In this document: piece by piece, positions 47,518-59,373 of the stretch
How the letters are laid out: every line of letters starts with the position of its first letter
Numbering within the stretch: the first letter of the stretch is position 1
DNA from: Streptococcus sanguinis SK355
Lineage (GTDB): Bacteria > Bacillota > Bacilli > Lactobacillales > Streptococcaceae
Direction: 5' to 3'
Length of the DNA: 64,000 nt
NCBI RefSeq assembly: GCF_000212855.1
Contig: NZ_GL890993.1
Coordinates: forward strand, 1,341,025-1,405,024
Notes under the pieces: model-generated
The model's database searches: none
What the model saw: the letters and a program-made list of their open reading frames with translations, nothing else
Told to the model about the DNA's origin: nothing
Made by a program: the position numbers and the translations under genes

Positions 47518-50500
47518 ATGTTTTTTAAACGTCAAAAAGGTAAGTACCACGAAGTAGAGCGTGTGACTCGTTTTAAGCTGATTAAATCGGGCAAGCATTG
47601 GCTGCGTGCTGCGACATCACAGTTCGGCCTTTTTAGATCAATGAGAGGGGGAGGCCTTTCATCGATCGAGCTCAAGGTAACGGAAGAACAAGTTACCGAT
47701 AAGAAGAGCGGCATAGACTTTTTGAGGGGCATTGTCGCCACGGGGGCTGTGCTGGGCGGAGCTATTGTAACAAATACAATCGTCCATGCGGAAGAAGATC
47801 AGGCTCTGGAAAAAGTCATTGACACGACAGACGTTTTAGCGACACGTGGTGAAACAGTTTTAGGAGAAGAAAGCAGTGCTGCTGAGGCAGCGACCGCAAC
47901 GGCAAGCTCACATACTGAGTCAGAGTCTGTATCAGATACCTCCTCAGCCAGTGCCAGTGCTTCTGCTAGTGCGTCTATCTCTGCCAGCATCTCAGCTTCA
48001 GAGTCAATGTCACAGTCTAGCTCTGCTTCTATCAGTGCCAGCACATCTCAGTCAGTCTCAGATTCCTTAAGTGTATCTGAGTCTCTTTCAGTGTCTTCAA
48101 GTACATCTGATTCAGTGAGTGCAAGCACTAGCGCGTCTGCTAGTGCATCAGAGTCAGTCTCAGCTAGTCAGACATCTACCACCTCTACATCAGAGAGTGC
48201 AAGATCCGAAAGCAGCCAGCAGTCTACAGAAGCTTCTAGCCAAACTAGACGTAGAAGAACGCGTCGGGATGTAACGGACTCAGGTCCTAATGTCGAATAT
48301 CGTGATATTAAAGGCGATATGATTCAAGGTGTTACTACAAGTTTTGATGATGTTAATCGACTTTTGACTTGGACGATAACTCTGACACCAAGACAGGTAA
48401 AGACTAACTTTGGTGCACTTGTATCTATCAGTGGCAACCAGGAAACTCGTACAGTAACGATTAATGGTAAAAATGCTGCAAATGGTGGAGTTTACAATTC
48501 AGGCGGTGCTTGGAATCTATATACAGGTGAATCTGTCAGCGATAATATTCTAAGAATTACTACGCGCGTAAATGATGCTGGTGGTGAAGTCAAGCTAGGC
48601 CTCCGCTTAGTAACTAGCGATAAGAAAATTACCAATAAAAATCTACCGCTTGAGTTTGAACAAGTTGCTGCTACGACAAATGGAAGTTGGGATAAGGCAG
48701 GATTTAATACAACTGTTGCGGAAAAGGATACGGAAGCTCCCCAAGTGAAATCTGGGGATTATGTAGTATATCGTGGTGAATCCTTTGAATTTAATGTAGA
48801 AACTACCGACAATAGTGGTCAAGTTAATAGAGTTGTCATCCGAAATGTTGAAGGCGGTCCTCAGAGTACTTATCTTTCTCCTAATTGGGTACAATATTCT
48901 ACAGAGAATTTAGGACAACCGGGTAATGCTACAGCACAGAACCCACTTCGAACTAGAATGTTTGGTTTGGTTCCTACAGATACAGTTATTGGTTATTATA
49001 CTCGTTATATAGTTGCGTGGGACCCTTCAGGAAATGCCACTCCAATGGTAGATAATGCTAATCGGAATGGACTCGAAAGATTTATCCTTACTGTTAAAAG
49101 TCAAAATGAAAAATATGACCCTGCAGATCCATCTATAACTTATGTAAATAACGTTTCTAGATTATCTACAACTGAGAGAAATGCTGTAGCTGCCGCGGTA
49201 AGAGCAGCAAATCCTGAGATACCAGCTGCAGCTACGATTACTGTTTCTGCTGATGGAACGGTTACCATTACTTATCCAGATAGATCTACAGATACTATTT
49301 CTGCGGATAGAGTAGTAAAGGATTTTGCATCAAGTCGTTCAGCTTTAACGTCTGCGTCAACATCCGCCTCCACGAGTGCTTCTACGTCTGCTAGTACTTC
49401 TGCATCCCTAAGTGCGTCGACCTCTGCGAGCCAGTCTATTGTAGATAGTAAATCGGCTTCTGTAAGTGCATCAACATCCGCAAGTACGTCTGCCTCGACC
49501 AGTGCATCAGTTTCTGCCAGCACGTCGGCTTCAACGAGCGCGTCAGTATCTGCAAGTACATCAGCATCGACGAGTGCGTCAGTGTCCGCAAGTACGTCGG
49601 CTTCAACGAGCGCGTCTGTATCTGCAAGTACGTCGGCATCAACCAGTGCATCAGTATCCGCAAGTACCTCAGCATCGACCAGCGCGTCCGTAAGCGCAAG
49701 TACGTCCGCATCGACGAGTGCATCTGTGAGTGCAAGTACGTCCGCATCAACGAGTGCCTCAGTATCTGCAAGTGCGTCTGCTTCAACGAGTGCATCAGTA
49801 AGTGCCAGCACATCCGCATCAACGAGTGCATCTGTGTCAGCAAGCACGTCCGCTTCAACGAGTGCATCTGTGTCAGCAAGCACGTCTGCTTCAACGAGTG
49901 CCTCAGTATCTGCAAGCACGTCCGCATCGACAAGTGCGTCAGTAAGTGCAAGTACCTCGGCCTCAACGAGTGCGTCAGTATCTGCAAGTACCTCAGCCTC
50001 AACGAGTGCGTCAGTATCTGCAAGTACCTCGGCCTCCACGAGTGCGTCTGTAAGCGCAAGTATGTCAGCTTCAACAAGTGCTTCTGTCTCAGCAAGCACG
50101 TCCGCATCAACGAGTGCGTCAGTATCTGCAAGTACGTCGGCTTCAACGAGTGCATCAGTAAGTGCAAGCACGTCCGCCTCAACCAGCGCGTCAGTAAGCG
50201 CAAGTACATCCGCATCAACGAGCGCGTCCGTAAGCGCAAGTACGTCCGCATCAACGAGCGCGTCAGTAAGCGCAAGTACATCAGCGTCAACGAGTGCGTC
50301 CGTAAGTGCAAGCACGTCCGCGTCTACTAGTGCGTCAGTAAGTGCCAGCACGTCTGCATCGACGAGTGCATCAGTAAGTGCAAGCACGTCCGCATCGACG
50401 AGTGCGTCTGTCTCAGCAAGCACGTCTGCTTCAACGAGTGCATCAGTAAGTGCAAGCACGTCCGCATCGACAAGTGCGTCAGTATCTGCCAGCACGTCAG

Positions 50501-53500
50501 CCTCAACAAGTACATCTGTATCAGCAAGTACGTCCGCCTCAACAAGCGCATCAGTTTCCGCAAGCACTTCAGCGTCTACGAGTGCGTCTGTAAGCGCAAG
50601 TACTTCAGCATCGACAAGTGCGTCAGTTTCCGCAAGCACTTCAGCGTCTACGAGTGCGTCAGTGAGCGCAAGTACTTCAGCATCGACAAGTGCCTCTGTA
50701 TCTGCAAGTACTTCAGCGTCTACGAGTGCGTCAGTAAGTGCAAGTACATCAGCGTCTACGAGTGCGTCTGTAAGCGCAAGTATATCTGCATCGACGAGTG
50801 CATCTGTGTCTGCAAGTACGTCCGCATCGACTAGTGCGTCAGTATCAGCAAGTACATCCGCCTCAACGAGTGCGTCAGTAAGTGCCAGCACGTCTGCATC
50901 TACGAGTGCATCCATGAGTGCAAGTACGTCAGCCTCCACGAGTGCGTCAGTAAGTGCAAGCACATCGGCTTCCACGAGCGCGTCCGTAAGCGCAAGCACG
51001 TCCGCGTCGACTAGTGCGTCAGTAAGTGCAAGTACCTCGGCTTCAACGAGTGCATCAGTAAGTGCAAGCACGTCCGCATCGACTAGCGCATCCGTATCTG
51101 CAAGTACCTCGGCCTCCACGAGTGCGTCAGTAAGTGCAAGTACGTCAGCCTCCACGAGTGCCTCTGTATCCGCAAGTACGTCAGCGTCGACCAGTGCGTC
51201 AGTGTCTGCAAGTACATCCGCGTCCACGAGTGCGTCAGTGTCTGCAAGTACATCAGCATCGACCAGCGCGTCCGTAAGCGCAAGTACATCCGCGTCGACT
51301 AGCGCATCAGTATCTGCAAGTACGTCCGCTTCAACGAGCGCGTCTGTGTCAGCAAGCACGTCCGCATCAACGAGTGCGTCAGTAAGTGCAAGCACGTCAG
51401 CATCGACGAGTGCGTCAGTAAGTGCCAGCACATCTGCTTCAACGAGTGCCTCTGTATCTGCGAGCGAATCAGCCTCAACAAGCGCATCAGTGTCTGCAAG
51501 TACATCCGCGTCCACGAGTGCATCCGTAAGTGCAAGTACGTCTGCGTCGACCAGTGCATCCGTAAGTGCAAGTACCTCAGCCTCAACAAGCGCGTCAGTA
51601 AGTGCAAGTACCTCGGCTTCAACGAGTGCATCAGTTTCAGCAAGTACGTCAGCGTCGACGAGTGCATCAGTTTCAGCAAGCACGTCCGCCTCGACAAGTG
51701 CGTCAGTGAGCGCAAGTACCTCAGCCTCCACGAGTGCGTCAGTGTCAGCAAGCACGTCCGCCTCCACGAGCGCGTCTACAAGTGCAAGTACATCAGCGTC
51801 GACCAGTGCATCTGTGAGTGCAAGTACATCAGCTTCAACGAGTGCATCAGTAAGCGCAAGTACATCATCTTCAACGAGTGCATCAGTAAGCGCAAGTACG
51901 TCAGCGTCGACTAGCGCGTCCGTATCAGCAAGTACGTCCGCCTCAACAAGTGCATCTGTATCAGCAAGTACGTCCGCCTCAACGAGTGCGTCAGTAAGTG
52001 CAAGTACGTCAGCGTCTACTAGTGCGTCAGTAAGTGCAAGTACGTCAGCGTCGACTAGCGCGTCCGTATCAGCAAGTACGTCCGCCTCAACAAGTGCATC
52101 TGTATCAGCAAGTACGTCCGCCTCAACAAGCGCATCAGTTTCCGCAAGCACTTCAGCGTCTACGAGTGCGTCTGTAAGCGCAAGTACTTCAGCATCGACA
52201 AGTGCGTCAGTTTCCGCAAGCACTTCAGCGTCTACGAGTGCGTCAGTGAGCGCAAGTACTTCAGCATCGACAAGTGCCTCTGTGTCTGCAAGTACGTCCG
52301 CATCGACGAGTGCGTCAGTATCTGCAAGTACCTCCGCGTCCACCAGCGCGTCAGTGAGTGCAAGTGAATCAGCCTCAACGAGTGCATCCGTGAGTGCAAG
52401 TGAATCAGCCTCAACGAGTGCCTCAGTAAGCGCAAGTACGTCGGCCTCAACGAGTGCATCAGTATCCGCAAGCACATCTGCGTCGACGAGCGCGTCAGTA
52501 AGTGCAAGTACGTCGGCGTCCACGAGTGCGTCAGTAAGTGCAAGTACGTCGGCGTCGACAAGTGCGTCAGTAAGTGCAAGTACGTCAGCCTCAACGAGTG
52601 CGTCAGTTTCTGCAAGCACGTCCGCGTCGACAAGTGCGTCAGTCAGCGCTAGCACGTCCGCATCGACTAGTGCTTCAGTGAGTGCAAGTACATCTGCATC
52701 GATGAGTGCATCGGTAAGTGCAAGCACCTCAGCTTCAACGAGCGCGTCCGTATCCGCAAGTACGTCCGCGTCAACTAGTGCATCTGTATCTACAAGTACG
52801 TCAGCATCGACTAGCGCGTCTACAAGTGCAAGTACATCGGCATCCACAAGTGCGTCAGTATCCGCAAGCACCTCGGCTTCAACGAGTGCGTCTGTATCCG
52901 CAAGTACATCGGCTTCCACGAGTGCGTCAGTATCAGCAAGCACGTCCGCGTCTACAAGTGCAAGTACATCGGCATCCACAAGTGCGTCAGTATCTGCAAG
53001 TACGTCCGCTTCAACGAGTGCATCCGTATCAGCAAGTACCTCAGCTTCCACGAGTGCATCAGTTTCTGCCAGCACCTCAGCATCGACGAGTGCGTCCGTG
53101 AGCGCAAGTACCTCGGCGTCTACGAGTGCGTCGGTAAGTGCAAGTACGTCTGCATCGACGAGTGCATCCGTATCAGCAAGTACCTCAGCTTCAACGAGTG
53201 CATCAGTTTCTGCCAGCACCTCAGCATCGACGAGTGCATCTACAAGTGCAAGTACGTCGGCTTCCACGAGTGCATCAGTATCAGCAAGCACCTCAGCGTC
53301 CACAAGCGCCTCTGTATCAGCAAGTACGTCGGCTTCCACGAGTGCATCAGTATCAGCAAGTACGTCGGCCTCCACGAGCGCCTCTGTATCAGCAAGTACG
53401 TCGGCTTCCACGAGTGCGTCCGTAAGCGCAAGTACATCGGCATCGACGAGCGCATCAGTAAGTGCAAGTGAGTCCGCATCGACCAGTGTGTCAGTAAGTG

Positions 53501-55791
53501 CAAGTATGTCCGCTTCAACGAGTGCGTCAGTATCCGCAAGTACGTCAGCCTCAATGAGTGCGTCAGTATCTGCAAGTACCTCCGCATCCACGAGTGCGTC
53601 AGTATCTGCCAGCACGTCAGCGTCGACAAGTGCGTCAGTATCTGCAAGTACCTCCGCCTCAACGAGTGCATCAGTAAGTGCAAGTACTTCAGCGTCCACA
53701 AGTGCATCAGTAAGTGCAAGTACCTCAGCGTCCACAAGCGCGTCTGTATCTGCCAGCATGTCTGCGTCAACCAGCGCGTCCGTATCCGCAAGCACCTCGG
53801 CTTCAACCAGCGCGTCCGTAAGTGCAAGTGAATCAGCTTCCACGAGCGCGTCCGTAAGTGCAAGTACTTCAGCTTCAACTAGCGCGTCAGTAAGTGCAAG
53901 TACGTCCGCTTCCACGAGTGCATCAGTAAGTGCAAGTACGTCAGCTTCAACGAGCGCATCTGTAAGTGCCAGCACGTCCGCGTCGACAAGTGCGTCAGTA
54001 TCTGCAAGTACCTCAGCGTCAACAAGTGCGTCAGTATCCGCAAGTACGTCAGCATCGACGAGTGCGTCTGTAAGTGCAAGTACGTCAGCCTCAACGAGTG
54101 CATCTGTATCTGCAAGTACGTCAGCATCGACGAGTGCGTCTGTAAGTGCAAGCACCTCAGCGTCGACCGGTGCGTCCGTAAGTGCCAGCGAATCTGCGTC
54201 CACAAGCGCATCTGTAAGTGCCAGCACGTCCGCGTCGACTAGCGCGTCAGTAAGTGCAAGTGAGTCCGCATCGACAAGTGCGTCAGTATCAGCAAGCACG
54301 TCGGCTTCAACGAGTGCATCAGTAAGTGCAAGTACGTCCGCTTCAACGAGTGCGTCCGTAAGTGCAAGCACATCCGCTTCAACGAGTGCGTCGGTAAGTG
54401 CCAGCACGTCAGCCTCCACGAGTGCATCTGTGTCTGCAAGTACTTCAGCATCGACGAGTGCGTCCGTTTCTGCAAGTACCTCAGCCTCCACGAGCGCGTC
54501 TGTATCTGCCAGCACGTCGGCATCAACAAGTGCGTCCGTAAGTGCAAGTACGTCAGCTTCAACTAGCGCGTCAGTAAGTGCAAGTACGTCCGCTTCCACG
54601 AGTGCATCAGTAAGTGCAAGTGAATCAGCTTCCACGAGCGCATCTGTAAGTGCCAGCACGTCCGCCTCCACGAGCGCGTCCGTAAGTGCAAGTACGTCCG
54701 CATCGACGAGTGCGTCAGTAAGTGCAAGTACATCTGCATCGACCAGTGCATCAGTGTCAGCAAGTACATCTGCCTCAACGAGCGCATCTGCGAAAGCGAG
54801 TGAATCAGCCTCCACGAGCGCATCTGTATCTGCAAGTGCGTCTGCGTCAACTAGCGCGTCCGTATCTGCAAGTACGTCCGCTTCAACGAGCGCGTCAGTA
54901 AGTGCAAGTACCTCAGCGTCGACGAGTGCGTCCGTATCAGCAAGTGAATCGGCCTCCACGAGCGCATCTGTTTCTGCAAGCACATCTGCGTTGACGAGCG
55001 CGTCAGTAAGTGCAAGTACGTCGGCGTCTACAAGTGCCTCAGTTTCAGCAAGTGAGTCAGCTTCAATTAGCTCATCTGCGAAAGCGAGTGAATCAGCTTC
55101 CACGAGCGCGTCTGTGTCTGCAAGTACCTCAGCCTCGACGAGTGCGTCAGTAAGTGCAAGTACGTCCTCCTCAACCAGTGCATCTGTATCAGCAAGTGAA
55201 TCAGCGTCAACCAGCGAGTCAGTAAGCGCAAGTACATCTGCCTCCACGAGTGCATCCGTAAGTGCAAGTGAGTCTGCATCAATCAGCGAATCGACTTCAG
55301 TTCAGGCTTCTGCCTTAGCGTTGGCAAGTAGATCTGCTTCAGTAAGTGCTTCAGAATCCGCAAGTACTTCGGCTAGTCTGTCTGGTTCAGAAAGTGCTTC
55401 GATTAGTGATTCTCAGTCAATCAGCGAGTCGACTTCACTGAGCACTAGCACATCAGCCTTGCATAGTCAGCTGGATCTGGTTCATGAGAAGGAATTCTAC
55501 TCACTAAGCCTTTCTACCAGCGAGTCACTGTCAGCAGCAGTCAGCCTTAGTGAGCTTGCTCGTGTCAGTCAGTCTGTATCGGAAAGCCTGTCTACGAGCC
55601 TGTCAGCTAGTCAGAGCATATCTGAAAGCCTGTCAGCTTCCGCAAGACAGTCTGAGTTGGATATGATTTCTAGAGGTCGTTTGCCTCAGACAGGGGAAAC
55701 GGAGAGCAAGGCTTCCATCCTAGCTTTAGGCTTAGGAGCATTGGGCTTGGCCTTCAAGAGACGTAAAAAGAAAAGCGACTCTGAGGAGTAG
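47518..55791 (+). CDS. srpA: Serine-rich-repeat surface glycoprotein (SrpA/GspB/Hsa family)
   Basis: A 2757-residue adhesin. There is a long atypical signal sequence (1 to about 91) with the accessory-Sec signature KSGKHWL and a Gly-rich helix. A short Ser-rich region SRR1 (about 118-240) is followed by a basic stretch RRRRTRR and a non-repeat binding region (about 250-610). This includes a Siglec-like domain with the sialoglycan-binding motif YTRY (Tyr494-Tyr497) and a following small alpha/beta 'unique' domain. The huge SRR2 (about 611-2585) is made of [12 protein letters not shown] units. It ends with the sortase signal LPQTG at 2722, a membrane helix and a basic tail. The protein is exported by SecA2/SecY2 after O-glycosylation and binds sialylated platelet or salivary glycoproteins. 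Assignment to srpA itself rests on the S. sanguinis-like context. Confidence 0.93.
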   Translation: MFFKRQKGKYHEVERVTRFKLIKSGKHWLRAATSQFGLFRSMRGGGLSSIELKVTEEQVTDKKSGIDFLRGIVATGAVLGGAIVTNTIVHAEEDQALEKVIDTTDVLATRGETVLGEESSAAEAATATASSHTESESVSDTSSASASASASASISASISASESMSQSSSASISASTSQSVSDSLSVSESLSVSSSTSDSVSASTSASASASESVSASQTSTTSTSESARSESSQQSTEASSQTRRRRTRRDVTDSGPNVEYRDIKGDMIQGVTTSFDDVNRLLTWTITLTPRQVKTNFGALVSISGNQETRTVTINGKNAANGGVYNSGGAWNLYTGESVSDNILRITTRVNDAGGEVKLGLRLVTSDKKITNKNLPLEFEQVAATTNGSWDKAGFNTTVAEKDTEAPQVKSGDYVVYRGESFEFNVETTDNSGQVNRVVIRNVEGGPQSTYLSPNWVQYSTENLGQPGNATAQNPLRTRMFGLVPTDTVIGYYTRYIVAWDPSGNATPMVDNANRNGLERFILTVKSQNEKYDPADPSITYVNNVSRLSTTERNAVAAAVRAANPEIPAAATITVSADGTVTITYPDRSTDTISADRVVKDFASSRSALTSASTSASTSASTSASTSASLSASTSASQSIVDSKSASVSASTSASTSASTSASVSASTSASTSASVSASTSASTSASVSASTSASTSASVSASTSASTSASVSASTSASTSASVSASTSASTSASVSASTSASTSASVSASASASTSASVSASTSASTSASVSASTSASTSASVSASTSASTSASVSASTSASTSASVSASTSASTSASVSASTSASTSASVSASTSASTSASVSASMSASTSASVSASTSASTSASVSASTSASTSASVSASTSASTSASVSASTSASTSASVSASTSASTSASVSASTSASTSASVSASTSASTSASVSASTSASTSASVSASTSASTSASVSASTSASTSASVSASTSASTSASVSASTSASTSTSVSASTSASTSASVSASTSASTSASVSASTSASTSASVSASTSASTSASVSASTSASTSASVSASTSASTSASVSASTSASTSASVSASISASTSASVSASTSASTSASVSASTSASTSASVSASTSASTSASMSASTSASTSASVSASTSASTSASVSASTSASTSASVSASTSASTSASVSASTSASTSASVSASTSASTSASVSASTSASTSASVSASTSASTSASVSASTSASTSASVSASTSASTSASVSASTSASTSASVSASTSASTSASVSASTSASTSASVSASTSASTSASVSASTSASTSASVSASESASTSASVSASTSASTSASVSASTSASTSASVSASTSASTSASVSASTSASTSASVSASTSASTSASVSASTSASTSASVSASTSASTSASVSASTSASTSASTSASTSASTSASVSASTSASTSASVSASTSSSTSASVSASTSASTSASVSASTSASTSASVSASTSASTSASVSASTSASTSASVSASTSASTSASVSASTSASTSASVSASTSASTSASVSASTSASTSASVSASTSASTSASVSASTSASTSASVSASTSASTSASVSASTSASTSASVSASTSASTSASVSASESASTSASVSASESASTSASVSASTSASTSASVSASTSASTSASVSASTSASTSASVSASTSASTSASVSASTSASTSASVSASTSASTSASVSASTSASTSASVSASTSASMSASVSASTSASTSASVSASTSASTSASVSTSTSASTSASTSASTSASTSASVSASTSASTSASVSASTSASTSASVSASTSASTSASTSASTSASVSASTSASTSASVSASTSASTSASVSASTSASTSASVSASTSASTSASVSASTSASTSASVSASTSASTSASVSASTSASTSASTSASTSASTSASVSASTSASTSASVSASTSASTSASVSASTSASTSASVSASTSASTSASVSASTSASTSASVSASESASTSVSVSASMSASTSASVSASTSASMSASVSASTSASTSASVSASTSASTSASVSASTSASTSASVSASTSASTSASVSASTSASTSASVSASMSASTSASVSASTSASTSASVSASESASTSASVSASTSASTSASVSASTSASTSASVSASTSASTSASVSASTSASTSASVSASTSASTSASVSASTSASTSASVSASTSASTSASVSASTSASTSASVSASTSASTGASVSASESASTSASVSASTSASTSASVSASESASTSASVSASTSASTSASVSASTSASTSASVSASTSASTSASVSASTSASTSASVSASTSASTSASVSASTSASTSASVSASTSASTSASVSASTSASTSASVSASTSASTSASVSASESASTSASVSASTSASTSASVSASTSASTSASVSASTSASTSASVSASTSASTSASAKASESASTSASVSASASASTSASVSASTSASTSASVSASTSASTSASVSASESASTSASVSASTSALTSASVSASTSASTSASVSASESASISSSAKASESASTSASVSASTSASTSASVSASTSSSTSASVSASESASTSESVSASTSASTSASVSASESASISESTSVQASALALASRSASVSASESASTSASLSGSESASISDSQSISESTSLSTSTSALHSQLDLVHEKEFYSLSLSTSESLSAAVSLSELARVSQSVSESLSTSLSASQSISESLSASARQSELDMISRGRLPQTGETESKASILALGLGALGLAFKRRKKKSDSEE
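49349..55270 (+). repeat. SRR2 coding repeat, 36-bp unit, about 160 copies
   Basis: Imperfect tandem repeats of 36 bp encode the dodecapeptide [12 protein letters not shown], with occasional SASE, SASM or SASI variants and a few phase changes. Third codon positions vary widely while the peptide is nearly constant. Long exact DNA duplicates exist within it: 50513-50699 equals 52097-52283, 51892-51983 equals 52036-52127, and 53869-53937 equals 54553-54621. All of these are offset by multiples of 36. Confidence 0.95.
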
Positions 55792-56129
55792 CAGTAAATA
55801 GAGCCGCTCAGTTTATCTTTTAGTCCGTCAAAAGTTCACTCAGTTAGAGAGTTGTGGAAGTGATGGGCAGAGTAAGTTGTAAAGGAAATAACTTGATAAT
55901 TTCTAGTGCTTGCTTACTAAAATACTAGACTAGGAACTAGTAAAAAGAAACCGAGAGGTAATAGAAACAGGAAGTTTTGACAACTTCCTGTTTTTTTGAC
56001 AATTTTACAGAAAAAAGTCTTCTATATTCTGCAGGAAAGTCCCTGAGAATATAGATTTTTTGGACAATATTTTATATAATAGCAAGTATAGAATTGATGT
56101 TTAAGAGTTTATGAAATGAAAGAGTAAGG
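55792..56129 (+). other. Gap between srpA and gly
   Basis: A 338-bp gap holding a strong terminator (55965-55997) and a TATAAT (56075-56080) about 50 bp before gly without a convincing -35. The first 170 bp show no gene or recognisable element. Confidence 0.6.
55965..55997 (+). terminator. Terminator after srpA
   Basis: A perfect 12-bp stem AAACAGGAAGTT / AACTTCCTGTTT with a 5-nt loop and TTTT. It separates srpA transcription from the accessory genes. Confidence 0.9.
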
Positions 56130-56135
56130 GTGAAA

Positions 56136-59100
56136 ATGAAAACGATAGTTTTGGTTGGGGATCAGGCCTATCAGGAGCAAGTCTCTACAACGATTAAGTC
56201 GATTTTATATTACAATAAAAATGTAAAAATCTATGTTTTCAATCAGGGATTGAGTGACGAGTGGTTCCGTGATTTTAATGAGCTGGCTGAGCAACTGGAC
56301 AGTGAATTAGTTAATATCAGCTTGGACCAAGTGACGATCAGTCCAGAATGGCTGACTCAGGACCATATCAGCTCAGCTACCTATGCTCGCTATTTCATTC
56401 CGCAGTTTGTAGCAGAGGAACGTGTCCTTTATCTGGACAGTGATCTGGTGGTCAATAGTGATTTGCAGCCTTTATTTGATATTCCTCTGGAAAGCAAGCT
56501 GGTAGCTGCGGTTGGAGATGCTGGAGGTTACGGCTTTAATGCTGGCGTTTTGCTGATTGATAATCAAGCATGGAAAGAAAGGCAGCTGCAGGAGGCCTTT
56601 ATCAAGGAAACGGACCGCATCATGGGCTTGGTCCAATCTGGACAGATGGAGGATTTCAACGGCGATCAGACGGTTTTAAATCATGTGTTAGCTCAGGACT
56701 GGCTTGCCTTGGATAAGATTTACAATCTGCAGGTCGGTCATGATTTAGTGGCCTTTTATAGTGGCTGGAATGGCCATTTTGAGCTGGATCAAGAACCTCT
56801 GATTATCCACTATACGACCTTCCGCAAGCCTTGGAACTCAGAAGTTAGCTATCGGTACCGCAAGCTATGGTGGGACTTTCAGGCCTTGAGTCTAGAGGAG
56901 ATTTTAGCCCATCATCGGGGAGAGTTTGAGATGCCGGACCGTTGGGAGAAGGCAGCTCTGAACTGCATGCTCCTGACAGATGTACAGGAGTTAGAGCAGA
57001 TAGAGTTTTTAGCCCAGTCCTTGCCTAAGGTTGATTTTCACATCGCCTGTTACACAGAGATGGGAGCTTATCTGCAATCTTTGAACCAGTATGAGAACAT
57101 CCACCTTTACCCGCAGGTTATCCATGCAGTGCTGGATGAGCTCATTGATAAGTGCCAGGTCTATTTGGATATTCACCATGGAAGCGAGCACTATCAGCTG
57201 AGCCGTCGTTTCAAGGAACTTGACAAGCCAGTTCTGGCTTTTGACAATACTAAGACAAATGAAAACGAAGAGCTGGTCTATCCGCATGAAAATCCACAGG
57301 AGATGGTGGAGAAGCTGCGCAGTCTGATGAAAACAAAGAAGCCGCAAGCCTTTCGGGCTGTGGTGCTGGCGGCTAATGCTGCCTATAGTGAGCAGGTCTT
57401 AACCACCATTAAGTCCATCGTCTGCCACAATCGCTTTATCAAGTTTTATGTCATCAACAGTGACTTTCCGACAGAGTGGTTTGTCAGCATGCAAAAAAGA
57501 CTGGCCAAGCTGGACTGCCAGATTGTCAATGCTCGGGTGTCTGCTTCGCTAGTGTCAAATTTTAAAACGGATATTAGTTATACTGTTTTCCTACGCTATT
57601 TTGTAGCGGATTTTGTTGAGGAAGACAAGGCTTTGTATTTGGATTGCGATATCGTTGTCACGCGGGATTTAAGCTCCCTATTTGAAACAGAACTTGGAGA
57701 TGCACCACTTGCTGCGGTCAAGGATCTGGGTGGGCAAGTGTATTTTCATCAGCATATCTTTAATGCCGGTTTCTTATTAATCAATAATGCCCTTTGGAAG
57801 CAAGAAAATATTCGCCAACGTTTGATTGAATTGACCAATGAATGGCATGACAAGGTACCGTCTGGTGACCAAAGCATTCTCAATATGCTCTTTGAAAATC
57901 GCTGGATGGAGCTGCCTTTTGCTTATAACTGCATTACGCTGCACACGACCTTTTCGGACTATGAACCTGAAAAAGGTCTCTATCCGCCTGTGATTCACTA
58001 TCTGACCGAGCGAAAGCCTTGGAAAGAGTATACTCAGTCCATCTATCGTGAGGTCTGGTGGTTCTATCAGGGACTGGATTGGTCGGATATGCAGGAGCCA
58101 GTCGGAGCCCTGACTCAAAAGATGGTGGAAGGTGAAGAGGGCTCAAGTCTGTCCTGCCTAGTCTATACCTACTCTTGTGACCTGATGCATATCAACTATC
58201 TGATTCAAGCCCTGCCTGCCTGTCATTTTTACATCGCGGCACCGGTAGTGGTAGCAGAGCCAATCACGCGTCTGCTCCAGTATCCTAATGTCAGCGTCAG
58301 CTCAGATATTGCGGGCATTCCGGCTCTCTTGGAGTCGCTGGAAGCCAAGTCTCAGCTGCTGCTGGATATCAATGCAGGTGATGAGGTCGGTGATATCATT
58401 GCTCGCTTTAAGTCTGCTGGCAAGGCAGTCTTTGCCTTTGACAGCACAGCCCATGGCCAGCAGGGGCAGGAAGTCTTTCCAGCTGATAACCCTGAAGTCA
58501 TGGTGCAGGCTATTGAGAAGCTAAGATTGGCCGAGCCTGAAGAGCGGCAGATTTCTGTACTCTCTATCGACCAATCACTGGATTATCTCTTGGAGAAAGG
58601 TGCTTCAGTGGTTCGCTTTGGAGATGGGGAGATGGATTTAGTTGCTGGCCGTAGTATCGTTTATCAAGACTTTGATCCAGAACTATCAGTACGCTTGAGA
58701 GAAATCATGTCTATGGAAAGCAATGAGCGTTTGATGGTCTGTCTGTCCGATGTATTTACAGGGCTAGAGCGCTATTCCATTGACGCCCAGAATTTTTGGA
58801 AAGTTCACTTGTATTATCACTTGTCAGATTACCAAGAGATTTGCCGAGCACCTTGGTACGGATCGACTTTTATTTCCCGGCCTTATATCGACTTGGAAGA
58901 TAAGACACCGTCTGCGGGTTATTTTGCAAAGCTCAAGCAGCTTTGGCAGGACAAGGACCTCTTGATAGTAGAGGGCTTGACTTCCCGCTCTGGTGTGGGC
59001 AACGACCTCTTTGACGGGGCTAGGTCCATCAAGCGGATTATCTGTCCTTCTCGCAATGCCTACAGCAAGCTGGAGGCGATTAAGCAGGCTGTTCGAGAAC

Positions 59101-59357
59101 ATGCGGATAATCGTCTGATTTTGACTATGCTGGGTCCAACGGCTAAGGTCTTGGTCTATGATCTGGTCCAGGAAGGTTATCGGGCGCTGGATATTGGGCA
59201 TATTGACTCGGAGTATGAGTGGTTCCAGATGGGGGCGACCCACAAGGTCAAGCTGTCGCACAAGCATACGGCTGAGCACAACTTTGATCAGGATATTGAG
59301 TTTAGAGATGACCAAGCTTATGACAGTCAGATTGTTGCCAATCTGGCTCAGGAATGA
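56136..59357 (+). CDS. gly: Multidomain glycosyltransferase: two GT8 domains plus C-terminal DUF1792 (GT-D)
   Basis: About 1073 residues. GT8 domain 1 (about 1-265, DxD in YLDSDLVV) and GT8 domain 2 (about 405-665, YLDCDIVV) are each followed by a similar non-catalytic Rossmann-like segment (about 275-400 and 675-800). The C-terminal DUF1792/GT-D domain (about 815-1073) contains VVRFGDGEMDL. DUF1792 members of the Fap1 and PsrP loci are glucosyltransferases that extend the adhesin glycan, so this enzyme likely adds several sugars to cytoplasmic SrpA after GtfA/B and Nss. The ATG at 56136 is preferred over GTG 56130 because of the AAGGGTG spacing. It is the first gene of the downstream operon. 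Confidence 0.9.
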   Translation: MKTIVLVGDQAYQEQVSTTIKSILYYNKNVKIYVFNQGLSDEWFRDFNELAEQLDSELVNISLDQVTISPEWLTQDHISSATYARYFIPQFVAEERVLYLDSDLVVNSDLQPLFDIPLESKLVAAVGDAGGYGFNAGVLLIDNQAWKERQLQEAFIKETDRIMGLVQSGQMEDFNGDQTVLNHVLAQDWLALDKIYNLQVGHDLVAFYSGWNGHFELDQEPLIIHYTTFRKPWNSEVSYRYRKLWWDFQALSLEEILAHHRGEFEMPDRWEKAALNCMLLTDVQELEQIEFLAQSLPKVDFHIACYTEMGAYLQSLNQYENIHLYPQVIHAVLDELIDKCQVYLDIHHGSEHYQLSRRFKELDKPVLAFDNTKTNENEELVYPHENPQEMVEKLRSLMKTKKPQAFRAVVLAANAAYSEQVLTTIKSIVCHNRFIKFYVINSDFPTEWFVSMQKRLAKLDCQIVNARVSASLVSNFKTDISYTVFLRYFVADFVEEDKALYLDCDIVVTRDLSSLFETELGDAPLAAVKDLGGQVYFHQHIFNAGFLLINNALWKQENIRQRLIELTNEWHDKVPSGDQSILNMLFENRWMELPFAYNCITLHTTFSDYEPEKGLYPPVIHYLTERKPWKEYTQSIYREVWWFYQGLDWSDMQEPVGALTQKMVEGEEGSSLSCLVYTYSCDLMHINYLIQALPACHFYIAAPVVVAEPITRLLQYPNVSVSSDIAGIPALLESLEAKSQLLLDINAGDEVGDIIARFKSAGKAVFAFDSTAHGQQGQEVFPADNPEVMVQAIEKLRLAEPEERQISVLSIDQSLDYLLEKGASVVRFGDGEMDLVAGRSIVYQDFDPELSVRLREIMSMESNERLMVCLSDVFTGLERYSIDAQNFWKVHLYYHLSDYQEICRAPWYGSTFISRPYIDLEDKTPSAGYFAKLKQLWQDKDLLIVEGLTSRSGVGNDLFDGARSIKRIICPSRNAYSKLEAIKQAVREHADNRLILTMLGPTAKVLVYDLVQEGYRALDIGHIDSEYEWFQMGATHKVKLSHKHTAEHNFDQDIEFRDDQAYDSQIVANLAQE

Positions 59358-59373
59358 AGATTAGAAAAAGAAT

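Noticed and set aside
49272..55247. A 1991-codon open frame on the minus strand inside srpA (repeating [16 protein letters not shown] peptide)
   Set aside because: It is forced by composition. In this frame a stop needs a sense codon beginning with CA or TA, and Ser, Ala, Thr and Val codons never do. It has no ribosome site or promoter, and its repeat simply mirrors the srpA repeat.
49349..55270. CRISPR-like periodicity (36-bp repeats)
   Set aside because: The repeats are adjacent, in frame within one coding sequence, and have no unique spacers or cas genes.
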